Positions 35,705 to 44,547 of a DNA stretch of 64,000 nt are shown here, piece by piece. The notes below the pieces were generated by a model. The model made no database searches, had not been told where the DNA came from, and saw only the letters and a list, made by a program, of their open reading frames with translations. Every line of letters starts with the position of its first letter. Position 1 is the stretch's first letter. Position numbers and translations under genes: made by a program. The DNA lies in NCBI GenBank assembly GCA_938002965.1, contig CALKZY010000034.1, positions 99,622-163,621 on the forward strand. The letters run 5' to 3'. Source of the DNA: an uncultured Acidimicrobiales bacterium. Its GTDB lineage: Bacteria; Actinomycetota; Acidimicrobiia; Acidimicrobiales; SZUA-35.

Positions 35705-37087
35705 TCAGAGGTCTTTGGGCCCGGCTTGGCCTTCACCTGAGCTCTCCACGTTGTTGTCGGTTCGAACGGTTAGTCCCCCTCTTCCTATGGCCAGGTCTCC
35801 GAATTTTGAGCGGATGGTGTCGACCGCATCATCGACACCATCCTCGGCGTCATCAAGAGGGCCAAATGCCTCAGCAGGATTGGGGCCAACGCTGGTACGT
35901 CCATCTGCCCTTCCGCCGATCTGCGATGCTGGCCGGTGAGGTGGGCCGTCGCACAGGTTGAGGGTTAGCTGGCGGCTGGCCGAACGGGTCAGACCGCCAG
36001 CCGAGACCCCCAGCAGACGAACACCATCGACCAGCACTCCTCGCTCGGACTCGAGCTGAGCGAACATGTCTCTGCTCAGGTTGGCAATCTCTCGAGACAT
36101 CGACGTCGCAGCCGGCAAGGTAACCGAGCGGGTCATGGTCTCGAACGATCCGAGACGGACCTTAATTGAGATCGTGCGGCTGAACAATTCAGACTGACGA
36201 AGCCTGGACGCCACGCCATCGGCCAATGAGACCAGCCGCGAATTGATGTCTGTCATTGAAGTCAGGTCGGTGGGAAACGTCGACTCCTGGCTTATCGACT
36301 TGGTGGGACGATCTACTTCAACGGGACGGTTATCAATCCCGTTGGCTAGAGCGTGAAGGTGGCGACCACTGGCTTCCCCCAGGCAGGCCACGAGACTGTC
36401 AACGTCGAGGTCGGCTAGATCGCCGACGGTAACGACCCCGAGCCGGACAAGCTTGTCCGCCGTCTTCGGACCGACGCCCCACATCGCTCTGATCGGAAGC
36501 GGCCGCAGGAAGCCAGCCTCGCCCTCAGCCGTCACCACCATCACCCCGGGTCCGGGTTCCACCTTTCTCCCGACGACCCGCGGCTTAGCTGCATCGGAGG
36601 CAAGCTTGGCCACATGCTTGGTCCGAGCGATGCCAACTGAGCACCTCAGTCTTTCTTGGTCGAACACTCTGCTGCGAATTTGCTTGGCGAGTTCCTCGGC
36701 ATTCCCGAGTAGCGACCGGGCCGATGAAACGTCAAGGAACGCCTCATCTAGCGACAGCGGCTCGACCGCTGGTGTGATGTCGTTGAAGATCGCCATGATT
36801 CGGGCACTCACCGATCGATACAGATCGTGGTCGCCCGGGAGTACGACAGCTGTCGGACAGAGGCGCAAAGCGGTCGACATCGGCATCGCCGACCGGACGC
36901 CGAACACTCTGGCAGGGTACGAAGCGGCGGCCACCACTCCCCTAGGCCCTGCACCTCCGACGAGCACAGGCTGGCCCTGCAGCTCGGGTCTCCGTAGGAT
37001 CTCGACCGAGGCAAAAAAGGCGTCCATGTCCACATGGAGCACCGATGGCCCGTTGTGGCCCAGATGGGTTTGTCTATCTTTGGTCAT
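35705..37087 (-). CDS. dinB: DNA polymerase IV (Y-family translesion polymerase)
   Basis: DinB copies damaged DNA. Catalytic motifs are VLHVDMDAFFASVEIL and VEPLSLDEAFLDVSSARS; the helix-hairpin-helix region is MWGVGPKTADKLVRLGVVTVGDL; the little-finger domain follows. SRQLTLNL near residue 375 looks like the sliding-clamp-binding motif. About 85 extra residues, rich in Gly, Asp and Arg, follow it, which is unusual. ATG 37087 overlaps the upstream Nudix stop by 14 nt; an ATG at 37114 is also in frame. No LexA box was seen just upstream. Confidence 0.95.
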   Translation of the reverse strand: MTKDRQTHLGHNGPSVLHVDMDAFFASVEILRRPELQGQPVLVGGAGPRGVVAAASYPARVFGVRSAMPMSTALRLCPTAVVLPGDHDLYRSVSARIMAIFNDITPAVEPLSLDEAFLDVSSARSLLGNAEELAKQIRSRVFDQERLRCSVGIARTKHVAKLASDAAKPRVVGRKVEPGPGVMVVTAEGEAGFLRPLPIRAMWGVGPKTADKLVRLGVVTVGDLADLDVDSLVACLGEASGRHLHALANGIDNRPVEVDRPTKSISQESTFPTDLTSMTDINSRLVSLADGVASRLRQSELFSRTISIKVRLGSFETMTRSVTLPAATSMSREIANLSRDMFAQLESERGVLVDGVRLLGVSAGGLTRSASRQLTLNLCDGPPHRPASQIGGRADGRTSVGPNPAEAFGPLDDAEDGVDDAVDTIRSKFGDLAIGRGGLTVRTDNNVESSGEGQAGPKDL

Positions 37088-37598
37088 GGAGACGGAGGAC
37101 CTGCCTCCTGCCATCCTCGATCATCAGACGGTAGCGGAACATGTGACCGTCAGCGTTTACACCGTCAGACCAGGCGAGCAGGGGCTCAGCCACCCACGGC
37201 GGCGAGTCGACAACTTGTCCCGGCAACTGTTCCCTCTGGACGAACAGAGCTTCAATAACGATCCCGTCCGGGTCATCAATGCGAAGATCGCCGGAGTAAG
37301 ACAACGCCCGGTGAACTTGAACTTCGAGGTGAAAGCCGCCATCGTGAGGGGCGATCACTTCAACTTGATAGACGGGATCCGACCATTCCGGGACCAGCAG
37401 ACCAGTTTCCTCGGTGACTTCCCTGGTGAGGGCCTCCAACGGCTGTTCACCAGGGTCGACCACTCCACCGGGCGGACTCCAGTCAACCTCTCCGTTGCGT
37501 CGTCGATTGGCCACCATCAGAAGTTCGTCGCCATCGAGGAGCAGACCGGCGGCCACTGACCAGCGGCGAAGCTCGTTGTTGTTTTTCGTACCGGACAT
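37074..37598 (-). CDS. Nudix hydrolase
   Basis: The Nudix box GGVVDPGEQPLEALTREVTEETGL fits GX5EX7REUXEEXGU, split here as GGVVDPGEQPLEALTREV then TEETGL (about residues 44-67), so Mg-dependent hydrolysis of nucleoside diphosphates linked to another moiety is expected. There are 174 residues. It overlaps the downstream dinB start. Removal of oxidised nucleotides next to a translesion polymerase would make sense, but specificity is not readable. Confidence 0.92.
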   Translation of the reverse strand: MSGTKNNNELRRWSVAAGLLLDGDELLMVANRRRNGEVDWSPPGGVVDPGEQPLEALTREVTEETGLLVPEWSDPVYQVEVIAPHDGGFHLEVQVHRALSYSGDLRIDDPDGIVIEALFVQREQLPGQVVDSPPWVAEPLLAWSDGVNADGHMFRYRLMIEDGRRQVLRLHDQR

Positions 37599-37726
37599 GC
37601 GACACCTGATCTTCGAGGTTCAAGGCGACAGCACCCCGAACCCGACCGTCACCAAGCCTAGTACGGCTGGGGCCTGAGACGAGCCCTGGAGTTCTAGCTA
37701 CCGCCAATACCAGTACCATCTTGACA

Positions 37727-38134
37727 GTGGCTTTAGACGACGGCGCAGAAACCGGTGAGACCGACCGATCCCCCGTCCCGCTTCACGGAGAGGGCGAACT
37801 CGCCCTACCCCCGTTCGACGATCTCTTGGCACCGGAGCCGTTGGCTCCCGATCCGCCACCAGTGGCTCGCTGGTCCGCCTTCATTGCCATCGCCGTCGGC
37901 GGAATTCTCGGCCTGCTCATTGGCTATGGGATCGGCGACCTCATGGCTTCCAGCTCAACTTGGGCGGCCGTCGGAGCAGTTGCCGGGGCCACAATCGGGG
38001 CCTTGGGGGTTGGCGTAGTGGCCAACCTGGCGCTCCGCGCCATGGGCGAATGGCGAGAAATGGAACACCCCGAACATGGCGGGGACGAAGCTGCAGCGGC
38101 GAGCACATCACCTCAACCTGGGGAAACAGATTGA
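37727..38134 (+). CDS. Small predicted membrane protein
   Basis: About 135 residues: an acidic Pro-rich N-terminus (about 50), two membrane segments (FIAIAVGGILGLLIGYGIG and WAAVGAVAGATIGALGVGVV), and an acidic C-terminal tail. No family recognised. The start is uncertain (GTG 37727 or TTG 37721; no clear ribosome site). It touches the next gene by overlap or within 11 nt, so it is probably co-transcribed with the inositol-monophosphatase-like gene. Confidence 0.65.
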   Translation: MALDDGAETGETDRSPVPLHGEGELALPPFDDLLAPEPLAPDPPPVARWSAFIAIAVGGILGLLIGYGIGDLMASSSTWAAVGAVAGATIGALGVGVVANLALRAMGEWREMEHPEHGGDEAAAASTSPQPGETD

Positions 38135-38145
38135 CGACCGGAGCA

Positions 38146-38958
38146 ATGAACGACGAACTTCTCGAACTCGCTGTGGGTTTGGCCCGTACGGCGGGCGCTG
38201 CCACGGTGGCCATGAGGCCCGATGCCATCGGCACAACGACTACCAAGTCGTCCGACACCGATCCCGTGACCGAGGCGGATCGCCACGCCGAACAGATGAT
38301 CACTGAGGGAATTCTTGGTGTTCGCCCCGACGACGCCATCGTCGGCGAGGAAGGAGCCGGCATAGACGGCACCTCCGGCGTGTCCTGGTACGTCGACCCC
38401 ATCGATGGGACGGCCAACTACGTCTATGGCATTCCCATCTACGCCGTATCCATCGCCGCTGAGGTCGACGGCTCCATCGTCGCCGGTGTCGTCTACAACC
38501 CGGAGTCCGACGAACTGTTCACCGCCGCCAAGGACCAAGGCGCGTACCGAAACGGCACAGCCATCTCGGTCACGACGGACATTGCACTCAATCGAGCTCT
38601 CGTTGGGACTGGCTTCGGGTACAAACCGGAGGATCGCGCCATCGACGGTGCAGTAATCGCCCACTTGCTTCCACAAATACGAGATCTCCGTAGGCTCGGC
38701 TCAGCCGCTCTCGATCTGTGCGCCGTTGCCATGGGACGGTTCGACGCCTACTTCGAGACCGGGCTCCATGTGTGGGACTACGCCGCTGGTTGGCTGATCG
38801 TCGAAGAGGCAGGCGGGCGTTGTCTAGGGCGCGACGGGGCTGAACCCAGCCTGCAGATGATGATCGCCGCCCATTCACCGTTGGCCAAGGATCTGGGAGA
38901 TGCGCTGAAACTGGCACAAGAAACGGCTAGCGTAGGGGGCCGTGTCGGAACCGACTAA
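38146..38958 (+). CDS. Inositol monophosphatase family protein
   Basis: This Mg-dependent phosphatase family cleaves myo-inositol-1-phosphate or related substrates (histidinol phosphate, PAP, fructose-1,6-bisphosphate). Metal-binding motifs are VTEADRHAEQMI, VGEEGAG, YVDPIDGTANYVYGIP, and VWDYAAGWLIVEEAGG. There are 270 residues from ATG 38146; TTG 38131, which overlaps the upstream stop, is an alternative. Actinobacteria need this activity for inositol lipids and mycothiol, but the substrate is not determined here. Confidence 0.92.
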   Translation: MNDELLELAVGLARTAGAATVAMRPDAIGTTTTKSSDTDPVTEADRHAEQMITEGILGVRPDDAIVGEEGAGIDGTSGVSWYVDPIDGTANYVYGIPIYAVSIAAEVDGSIVAGVVYNPESDELFTAAKDQGAYRNGTAISVTTDIALNRALVGTGFGYKPEDRAIDGAVIAHLLPQIRDLRRLGSAALDLCAVAMGRFDAYFETGLHVWDYAAGWLIVEEAGGRCLGRDGAEPSLQMMIAAHSPLAKDLGDALKLAQETASVGGRVGTD

Positions 38959-39002
38959 CCGGCATCCGCACGTATCGGTCAAGGATCAGGCAGAATTTCA
39001 CT

Positions 39003-39686
39003 GTGGGTACTCGAATACTTACCGTCGAAGACGACGAGCGAATCCGGCAAGCCGTGACCATGGCCCTCGAAGAAGAGGGCTGGGACGTCACCGAAGCCGC
39101 CAACGGCGAGTCGGCACTCGATTCGTTCACAAGCGACCCAGCGGACGTTGTCCTTATCGACATCATGCTGCCGGGAATAGATGGCTTTGAGGTGTGCCGT
39201 TCCATTCGGCGGGCCAGTGATGTTCCCATCATTATGGTTACCGCAAGAGCCGACACTCACGACGTTGTCGCCGGTCTCGAAGCCGGAGCCGATGACTATC
39301 TCACCAAGCCGTTCGCCCCGAAGGAGCTGTCAGCCCGAATCCGGGCCATGCTCCGTCGAGCGAGAGCTGCCGAACCTGGTGACATGGAGCGCATCAAGGT
39401 TGGCGAGCTGGAGATCAGCCCCGATGAAGGTCTCGTGCTGAAGAACGGCGAAGAGCTCCACCTGACTAAGACCGAGTTCAAATTGCTGGTCGAATTGGCT
39501 TCACAACCGGGCAAGGTTTTCAGCCGTGAGGTTCTCCTCGAGCGGGTCTGGGGCTATGACTACTTCGGAGACGGTCGACTGGTTGATGTGCACGTACGTC
39601 GCTTGCGCACCAAAGTCGAAGGCGACCCCGCCAGCCCTCGCTACGTCGTAACCTCCCGAGGCCTCGGCTACAAGCTCCAGCCCTAG
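39003..39686 (+). CDS. OmpR/PhoB-type response regulator, MtrA-like
   Basis: The receiver domain has the acidic pocket (TVEDDERI), the phosphorylated Asp in DVVLIDIMLPGIDG (about residue 53) and the Lys in DYLTKPFAPKEL. The C-terminal winged helix reads LTKTEFKLLVELASQPGKVF and VDVHVRRLRTKVEGDP, close to MtrA of mycobacteria, which couples cell-wall turnover to division. There are 227 residues. GTG 39003 is the start. The histidine kinase begins 2 nt later; the gene order mtrA-mtrB-lpqB supports the call. Confidence 0.9.
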   Translation: MGTRILTVEDDERIRQAVTMALEEEGWDVTEAANGESALDSFTSDPADVVLIDIMLPGIDGFEVCRSIRRASDVPIIMVTARADTHDVVAGLEAGADDYLTKPFAPKELSARIRAMLRRARAAEPGDMERIKVGELEISPDEGLVLKNGEELHLTKTEFKLLVELASQPGKVFSREVLLERVWGYDYFGDGRLVDVHVRRLRTKVEGDPASPRYVVTSRGLGYKLQP

Positions 39687-39688
39687 GC

Positions 39689-41149
39689 GTGGAAAACAGA
39701 CGCTGGTGGCGGGGGCTTCAAGCCCGTATCACCATCGCATACGCTGTCGGCGCACTGCTGTTGTCGACAGTCGTGGCCGTGGTCAGCTTTACTATTGCCC
39801 AGAGCAATTTGCTCGAATCGGCCAAGGCAACCGCTGAAGAGCGGTTCCGTCAAAACGCCCGCATTGTCCGCGATGAGCTTGAAGCGGTTCAGCAACAGGG
39901 CGCTGAAGCCGAGGCCGAACGATACTTGACCCTGATCGAAGCGACCGTGCTTCGGGGCGATAGTTTCCCGCTGCTCTATCCTCCGGGCCAGGCCAACCCT
40001 GTCGGCCGTGTGCCCGGTGATCGGGAGCCGGATGCACTTAGGGCTGCGGTCGTCGAGTTCAATGTGGCCGACGACGTGTACCAGCTCCCGGAATCGTCAC
40101 AACAGGAGGAGTCAGGGGCCACGGTGTACGGCATCGGGGTCAAGTTCGAGGGGCTGGACGCCACCTACTACGAGGTGTTGAGCCTCGTCGGGTTGGAACA
40201 AACCTTGACCGACCTCCGTCGTATTCTCTTCGCCACCGCGGTAGCCGCTAGCCTGGCCGGTGCCGCGCTCGGCTACTACTCGGCCCGTCGTGCCCTGGCC
40301 CCGGTGAACCGGATCTCCAAGGCGGCCCAAGCAATTGCTGAAGGCGACTTCGCAACCCGGCTCGATCTTTCGATCGACCCCGATCTGGCGGTCCTGTCAC
40401 AATCGTTCAACGAGATGGTCGACGCCTTGCAGGCGCGGATTCAACGCGACGAACGGTTCACCTCCGACGTCAGCCATGAACTCAGGTCGCCGCTGATGAC
40501 GCTTACCGCCTCGCTGGAAGTTCTTGAGCGTCGGAAAGGTTCGTTGCCTGAGGTGGCTCAGCGGGCTGTAGGCCTGCTCAGAGACGATCTGAGCAGGTTC
40601 GAGCATCTAGTCGAGGATCTACTGGAAATCTCCCGCATGGACGCCGGTGCCGCCCATTTGGACCTCAGCCACTTCGGCCTGGCCGAGTTTCTGGTCAATG
40701 TCATCGCTCAATCGCGCAGTCCCGAGATTGCGTTGATCACACCAGATGAAGACGGCGACCTCTGGATGACGGCCGATAAACGCCGCCTGGCTCAGGTCAT
40801 TACCAACCTGGTCGACAATGCGGCCAAATACGCTGGTGGGGCGACGGTAATTCGGTTCCGGCAGGTCGGCGAAAACGTTCTCATCATGGTCGAGGACGAG
40901 GGGCCAGGCGTGCCCGCCGAGGACCGGGATCGGATCTTTGATCGATTCAGCCGAGCCGGATCTGACGCCGGCAGACGGTCAGGCGATTCCGGGGTCGGCC
41001 TCGGGCTTTCGCTTGTCAGTGAGCATGTGAATCTTCACAACGGCCGGGTTTGGGTAACGGAGCGGACCGACGGCAAGAGCGGCGCCCGATTCGTTGTCGA
41101 GATGCCAGTTGGCGAGCACCAAGACGACCTTGAGGAGATGGCGGTGTGA
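39689..41149 (+). CDS. Sensor histidine kinase, MtrB-like
   Basis: Two transmembrane helices (about 17-38 and 172-195) flank an extracytoplasmic sensor domain. A HAMP domain follows (RRALAPVNRISKAAQAIAEG), then the HisKA phosphoacceptor SDVSHELRSPLMTLTASL (His at about 262), and the ATPase domain with NLVDNAAKY, VEDEGPGVPAEDRDRIF and GVGLGLSLV. There are 486 residues. GTG 39689 starts 2 nt after the response regulator. It overlaps the lipoprotein gene by 4 nt. Partner of the MtrA-like regulator. Confidence 0.92.
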   Translation: MENRRWWRGLQARITIAYAVGALLLSTVVAVVSFTIAQSNLLESAKATAEERFRQNARIVRDELEAVQQQGAEAEAERYLTLIEATVLRGDSFPLLYPPGQANPVGRVPGDREPDALRAAVVEFNVADDVYQLPESSQQEESGATVYGIGVKFEGLDATYYEVLSLVGLEQTLTDLRRILFATAVAASLAGAALGYYSARRALAPVNRISKAAQAIAEGDFATRLDLSIDPDLAVLSQSFNEMVDALQARIQRDERFTSDVSHELRSPLMTLTASLEVLERRKGSLPEVAQRAVGLLRDDLSRFEHLVEDLLEISRMDAGAAHLDLSHFGLAEFLVNVIAQSRSPEIALITPDEDGDLWMTADKRRLAQVITNLVDNAAKYAGGATVIRFRQVGENVLIMVEDEGPGVPAEDRDRIFDRFSRAGSDAGRRSGDSGVGLGLSLVSEHVNLHNGRVWVTERTDGKSGARFVVEMPVGEHQDDLEEMAV

Positions 41150-41892
41150 GCCTCTCGAGAAACCAGCGCTCACAATCGGCCACCAAGTCTGAGGGTCCTA
41201 CCAAGTGGGAATCGACCTGGAAACGGACTCTCATCATCGCCTTGCTCTCTTCGTTGGTTGCTGCCTCGTGCGCCCTGCCAACCGAGGACGAGCCACGGGA
41301 TCTCAGCGCCGAAGACTACGAAGAAATCGTTTTCGGCGAGACGACAACTACGGTCACGACCCCTCTAGTGGTCGTCGATCCAACCAATGTGGAGCTTTAC
41401 TTCGTCGGTGCTGACGGGCAGCTGAGAATCGTCAAGCGGCCAATTCCCGATCCGAGGATCCCGCAAATTCTCGATGAGCTCGAGATTCAGCCTACGGAAG
41501 CTGAGCTTGAGCAGTTCCCCGATCTCACCTCTCGAGTGATACCCGCTTTTGAAGCCAAGAATCTTGGACGTCTCGACAGGGACGAACAGCCCAGCCTGTT
41601 GACCATCGAGGTCTCACCGCTGCTTCAGGAAACGGCTACTCAGGCTCCTCGGCAGGCCCGCGAGGCCGTCAGCCAAATCGTCTGCACCATCACCAACCTG
41701 ACGTTCACCAACAATCCAATCCCGATTAACCGTGTGGCGTTCATCGATGTCGACGAGACTCCGCTGAGCATCACCGACGACGAAGGGGCAGCCATCGAAA
41801 GCCCATTCCGAGTGTCCGACTTCAACGATTGCCAGACGGCTGAGGACGGGTTTGAGGACGAGCCGGAAGACACGACGACGTCGGAGCCGTAG
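41146..41892 (+). CDS. GerMN-type lipoprotein, LpqB-like position
   Basis: A signal peptide with lipobox VAASC (about residue 41) precedes an acidic linker and a GerMN-like fold (VELYFVGADGQLRIVKRPIP, then PRQAREAVSQIVCTITNL). At 248 residues it is far shorter than mycobacterial LpqB (about 580), which also has a propeller domain. GTG 41146 overlaps the kinase stop by 4 nt. In Actinobacteria mtrA-mtrB-lpqB are co-transcribed and LpqB modulates the kinase; a similar role is inferred from position. Two Cys residues remain in the mature part. Confidence 0.8.
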   Translation: MSLSRNQRSQSATKSEGPTKWESTWKRTLIIALLSSLVAASCALPTEDEPRDLSAEDYEEIVFGETTTTVTTPLVVVDPTNVELYFVGADGQLRIVKRPIPDPRIPQILDELEIQPTEAELEQFPDLTSRVIPAFEAKNLGRLDRDEQPSLLTIEVSPLLQETATQAPRQAREAVSQIVCTITNLTFTNNPIPINRVAFIDVDETPLSITDDEGAAIESPFRVSDFNDCQTAEDGFEDEPEDTTTSEP

Positions 41893-41935
41893 CCCAAAAC
41901 TCCAACCGCGACAAAGGCTTAGCCTGAGGTGGAAC

Positions 41936-42964
41936 CTAGGCGAAGAACTCCTGGGCTACGTCCCATAGCTCGGCACTTACACCTTTGAGCTCGGCTACCG
42001 CATCTGACAATGGAACCCGCACGATTTCATCGCTACGCAGCGCAACCATCGAGCCCCATGCCTGGTCGTGGGCGGCATCGATCGCAGCAATCCCGTAGCG
42101 GGTGGAAAGCACCCGGTCGAACGCAGTCGGCGTCCCGCCCCGCTGCACGTACCCGAGGATGGTGACCCTGGTCTCGATCCCAGTCCGGCGTTCGATTTCA
42201 TTGGCGACACGATGTGAGATGCCACCAAGCCGGATGTGGCCGAACTCGTCGTAGGTATCTTCAGGTATCGGCATGGTGCCGGGAATCGGTTTCGCTCCTT
42301 CGGCTACAACCACCAGCGAAGCGAACCGTCCACCCTCGTGCCTGGCCTGCAGCGACTGGCAAACTGCCTCGATGTCGAAAGGCTCCTCGGGGATGAGGGT
42401 CATCGTCGCTCCGCCGGCGATCCCCGACCAGGTGGCGATGTGGCCGACGTGCCGGCCCATTACCTCGACCACCATGATCCGGTTATGGCTTTCCGCAGTA
42501 GTCCGAAGCCGATCGATGGCATCGGTGGCTATGGAGACTGCCGTATCAAAGCCGAACGTCCGCTCGGTCACTCCAATGTCATTGTCGATGGTCTTGGGCA
42601 CCCCGACGATGGGAAGACCACGCTGCGCGAACTCATTGGCGCACGAAAGTGTTCCTTCACCACCGATAACGATTAAGCCGTCCAGTTCGTTGTCGGTCAT
42701 CGACGCGAACACCTCGTCAACGCCGCCGTCGACCTTGAACGGGTTGTACCTGGAGGTACCGAGTACGGTCCCGCCCTGCGGCAACGTGTGCTGCATTGTG
42801 GGGACATCAAGGGCAAGCACTTGTCGTTCAACGACACCCTGCCAACCGTTACTGAATCCAATCACTTCGTCGTCGTAGTGCCGTGTCGCTTTTCGCACAA
42901 CAGCTCGAATGACGGCGTTGAGTCCAGGACAGTCACCACCTCCGGTCAACACACCAAATCGCAC
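41936..42964 (-). CDS. pfkA: 6-phosphofructokinase
   Basis: This 342-residue enzyme phosphorylates fructose-6-phosphate. N-terminal GVLTGGGDCPGLNAVIRA is the nucleotide loop; GGEGTLSCANEF holds Gly at the position (104 in E. coli) typical of ATP users; VPKTIDNDIGVTERTFGFDTA has Lys at the position (124) typical of PPi users; VEVMGRHVGHIA and GYVQRGGTPTAFDR are conserved. The Gly104/Lys124 combination is known from ATP-dependent actinobacterial PFKs, so ATP is the likely donor. Divergent from glpK with a 71-bp gap. Confidence 0.94.
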   Translation of the reverse strand: MRFGVLTGGGDCPGLNAVIRAVVRKATRHYDDEVIGFSNGWQGVVERQVLALDVPTMQHTLPQGGTVLGTSRYNPFKVDGGVDEVFASMTDNELDGLIVIGGEGTLSCANEFAQRGLPIVGVPKTIDNDIGVTERTFGFDTAVSIATDAIDRLRTTAESHNRIMVVEVMGRHVGHIATWSGIAGGATMTLIPEEPFDIEAVCQSLQARHEGGRFASLVVVAEGAKPIPGTMPIPEDTYDEFGHIRLGGISHRVANEIERRTGIETRVTILGYVQRGGTPTAFDRVLSTRYGIAAIDAAHDQAWGSMVALRSDEIVRVPLSDAVAELKGVSAELWDVAQEFFA

Positions 42965-43035
42965 CAGGTAAGGTTAACCGGCAGCCACGATGATCAGAGC
43001 CGGTTTCAGCCAATATCGCGCTGTAGGGTTGTCGC

Positions 43036-44529
43036 ATGTCTGTTGTCATTTCCTTGGATGCCGGCACGACCGGCGTAAGAGCCCTGGCCATCAACGAGGC
43101 CGGTGATGTGGTGCGCCTCGCCTATCAAGAATTCACCCAGCACTTCCCTCAACCCGGCTGGGTCGAACACGACCTCGAAGAGATCTGGGTCGCCATCCAA
43201 AACGTGATTGCCGAGCTCGCCAAGGATTTGGACGAGACGGTCGCCGCCATTGGGATCACCAACCAACGTGAGACAGTTGCCGCCTGGGACCGATCTACTG
43301 GAGAGCCTCGCCATCGAGCCATCGTGTGGCAGGATCGACGGACAGCCGAAACCTGTGACCGACTGGCCGAAGCCGGACATCTCAATGTTGTTCGGACCAA
43401 GACCGGACTGGTCCTCGATCCCTATTTCTCCGGCACAAAATTCGCCTGGCTGCTTAACCAAGGCGGTGTTTCGAACGATGCCAATCTGGCTCTGGGAACA
43501 ATCGACTCCTGGCTGATCTGGAAGCTGACAGCTGGAGCGGTCCACTACACCGAACCATCAAACGCATCACGGACAATGCTCTTCGACATCAACACGCTGT
43601 CGTGGTCAGACGAGCTGTGCGACATGCTCGGGGTCCCCAAGTCGGCCCTGCCGAAGGTCCGACCAACCAGTGGCCGATTTGCTCTGACAGCCGATACAAC
43701 CGCCCTTGGCGCAGGAATCCCGATCAGCGGAGCGGCCGGCGACCAGCAAGCAGCGCTCTTCGGTCAGGCCTGCTTTGAGCCCGGCATGACCAAGAACACC
43801 TACGGCACTGGAAGCTTCGTCTTGATGAACGTGGGGCAGAGCTGTCCGGCTCCGGTCGAGGGTCTGCTGACCACCGTCGGGTGGACGCTGGGCGAGTCCG
43901 AACCAGCCACCTATGCGTTCGAGGGGGCAATCTTCGTTACCGGAGCAGCCATCCAGTGGCTTCGTGATGGCCTTGGCATTATTCAAGAAGCGGCAGAGGT
44001 AGGCCCGCTGGCAGAGTCAGTGGAAGACAGCGGTGACGTTTTCTTCGTTCCAGCCTTCGCCGGTCTTGGAAGTCCGTCGTGGGATCCCTACGCCAGGGGC
44101 ACCATCGTCGGCCTCACTCGTGGAACCGGTCGAGCAGAATTGGCCCGAGCCACCGTTGAGTCGATCGTCTATCAGTCACGCGATGTCATCGACACCATGG
44201 CCCGGTCGTCCGGTCAGCCTCTAACAGAGCTGCGAGTCGACGGTGGTGCAGCCGTCATGGACCTTATGCTACAACTGCAATCAGACCAACTTCAGGTACC
44301 GGTTACACGACCGGTGAATCAGGAACTCACCGCCGTCGGTGCCGCGTATCTGGCCGGCATCGCCGAGGGTTATTGGGACAGCCCGGCGACGGTCAGCCAG
44401 CAGTGGGCCGTTGACCGCACTTTCACTCCCGATTCCGACATCGACGCCGTCGACAGCAAGTACGCCCGTTGGCAACAGGCAGTGGACCGCTCACGCCATT
44501 GGGTCCAGCCCAGTGACAGTGAGGGCTAG
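43036..44529 (+). CDS. glpK: Glycerol kinase
   Basis: This FGGY kinase makes sn-glycerol-3-phosphate. The N-terminus SLDAGTTGVRALAINEAGDV, the central TLSWSDELCDMLGVPKSALP and PISGAAGDQQAALFGQACF, then NTYGTGSFVLMN, and the C-terminal ELRVDGGAAVMDLMLQLQSD (FGGY signature 2) are as expected. The length of 497 is normal. Divergent from pfkA; no glpF or glpD is beside it. Confidence 0.95.
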   Translation: MSVVISLDAGTTGVRALAINEAGDVVRLAYQEFTQHFPQPGWVEHDLEEIWVAIQNVIAELAKDLDETVAAIGITNQRETVAAWDRSTGEPRHRAIVWQDRRTAETCDRLAEAGHLNVVRTKTGLVLDPYFSGTKFAWLLNQGGVSNDANLALGTIDSWLIWKLTAGAVHYTEPSNASRTMLFDINTLSWSDELCDMLGVPKSALPKVRPTSGRFALTADTTALGAGIPISGAAGDQQAALFGQACFEPGMTKNTYGTGSFVLMNVGQSCPAPVEGLLTTVGWTLGESEPATYAFEGAIFVTGAAIQWLRDGLGIIQEAAEVGPLAESVEDSGDVFFVPAFAGLGSPSWDPYARGTIVGLTRGTGRAELARATVESIVYQSRDVIDTMARSSGQPLTELRVDGGAAVMDLMLQLQSDQLQVPVTRPVNQELTAVGAAYLAGIAEGYWDSPATVSQQWAVDRTFTPDSDIDAVDSKYARWQQAVDRSRHWVQPSDSEG

Positions 44530-44547
44530 CCGCCGGGACAACCAGAC

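Noticed and set aside
36453..37559. 368-codon open frame on the plus strand
   Set aside because: Antisense to dinB and the Nudix gene, both convincing.
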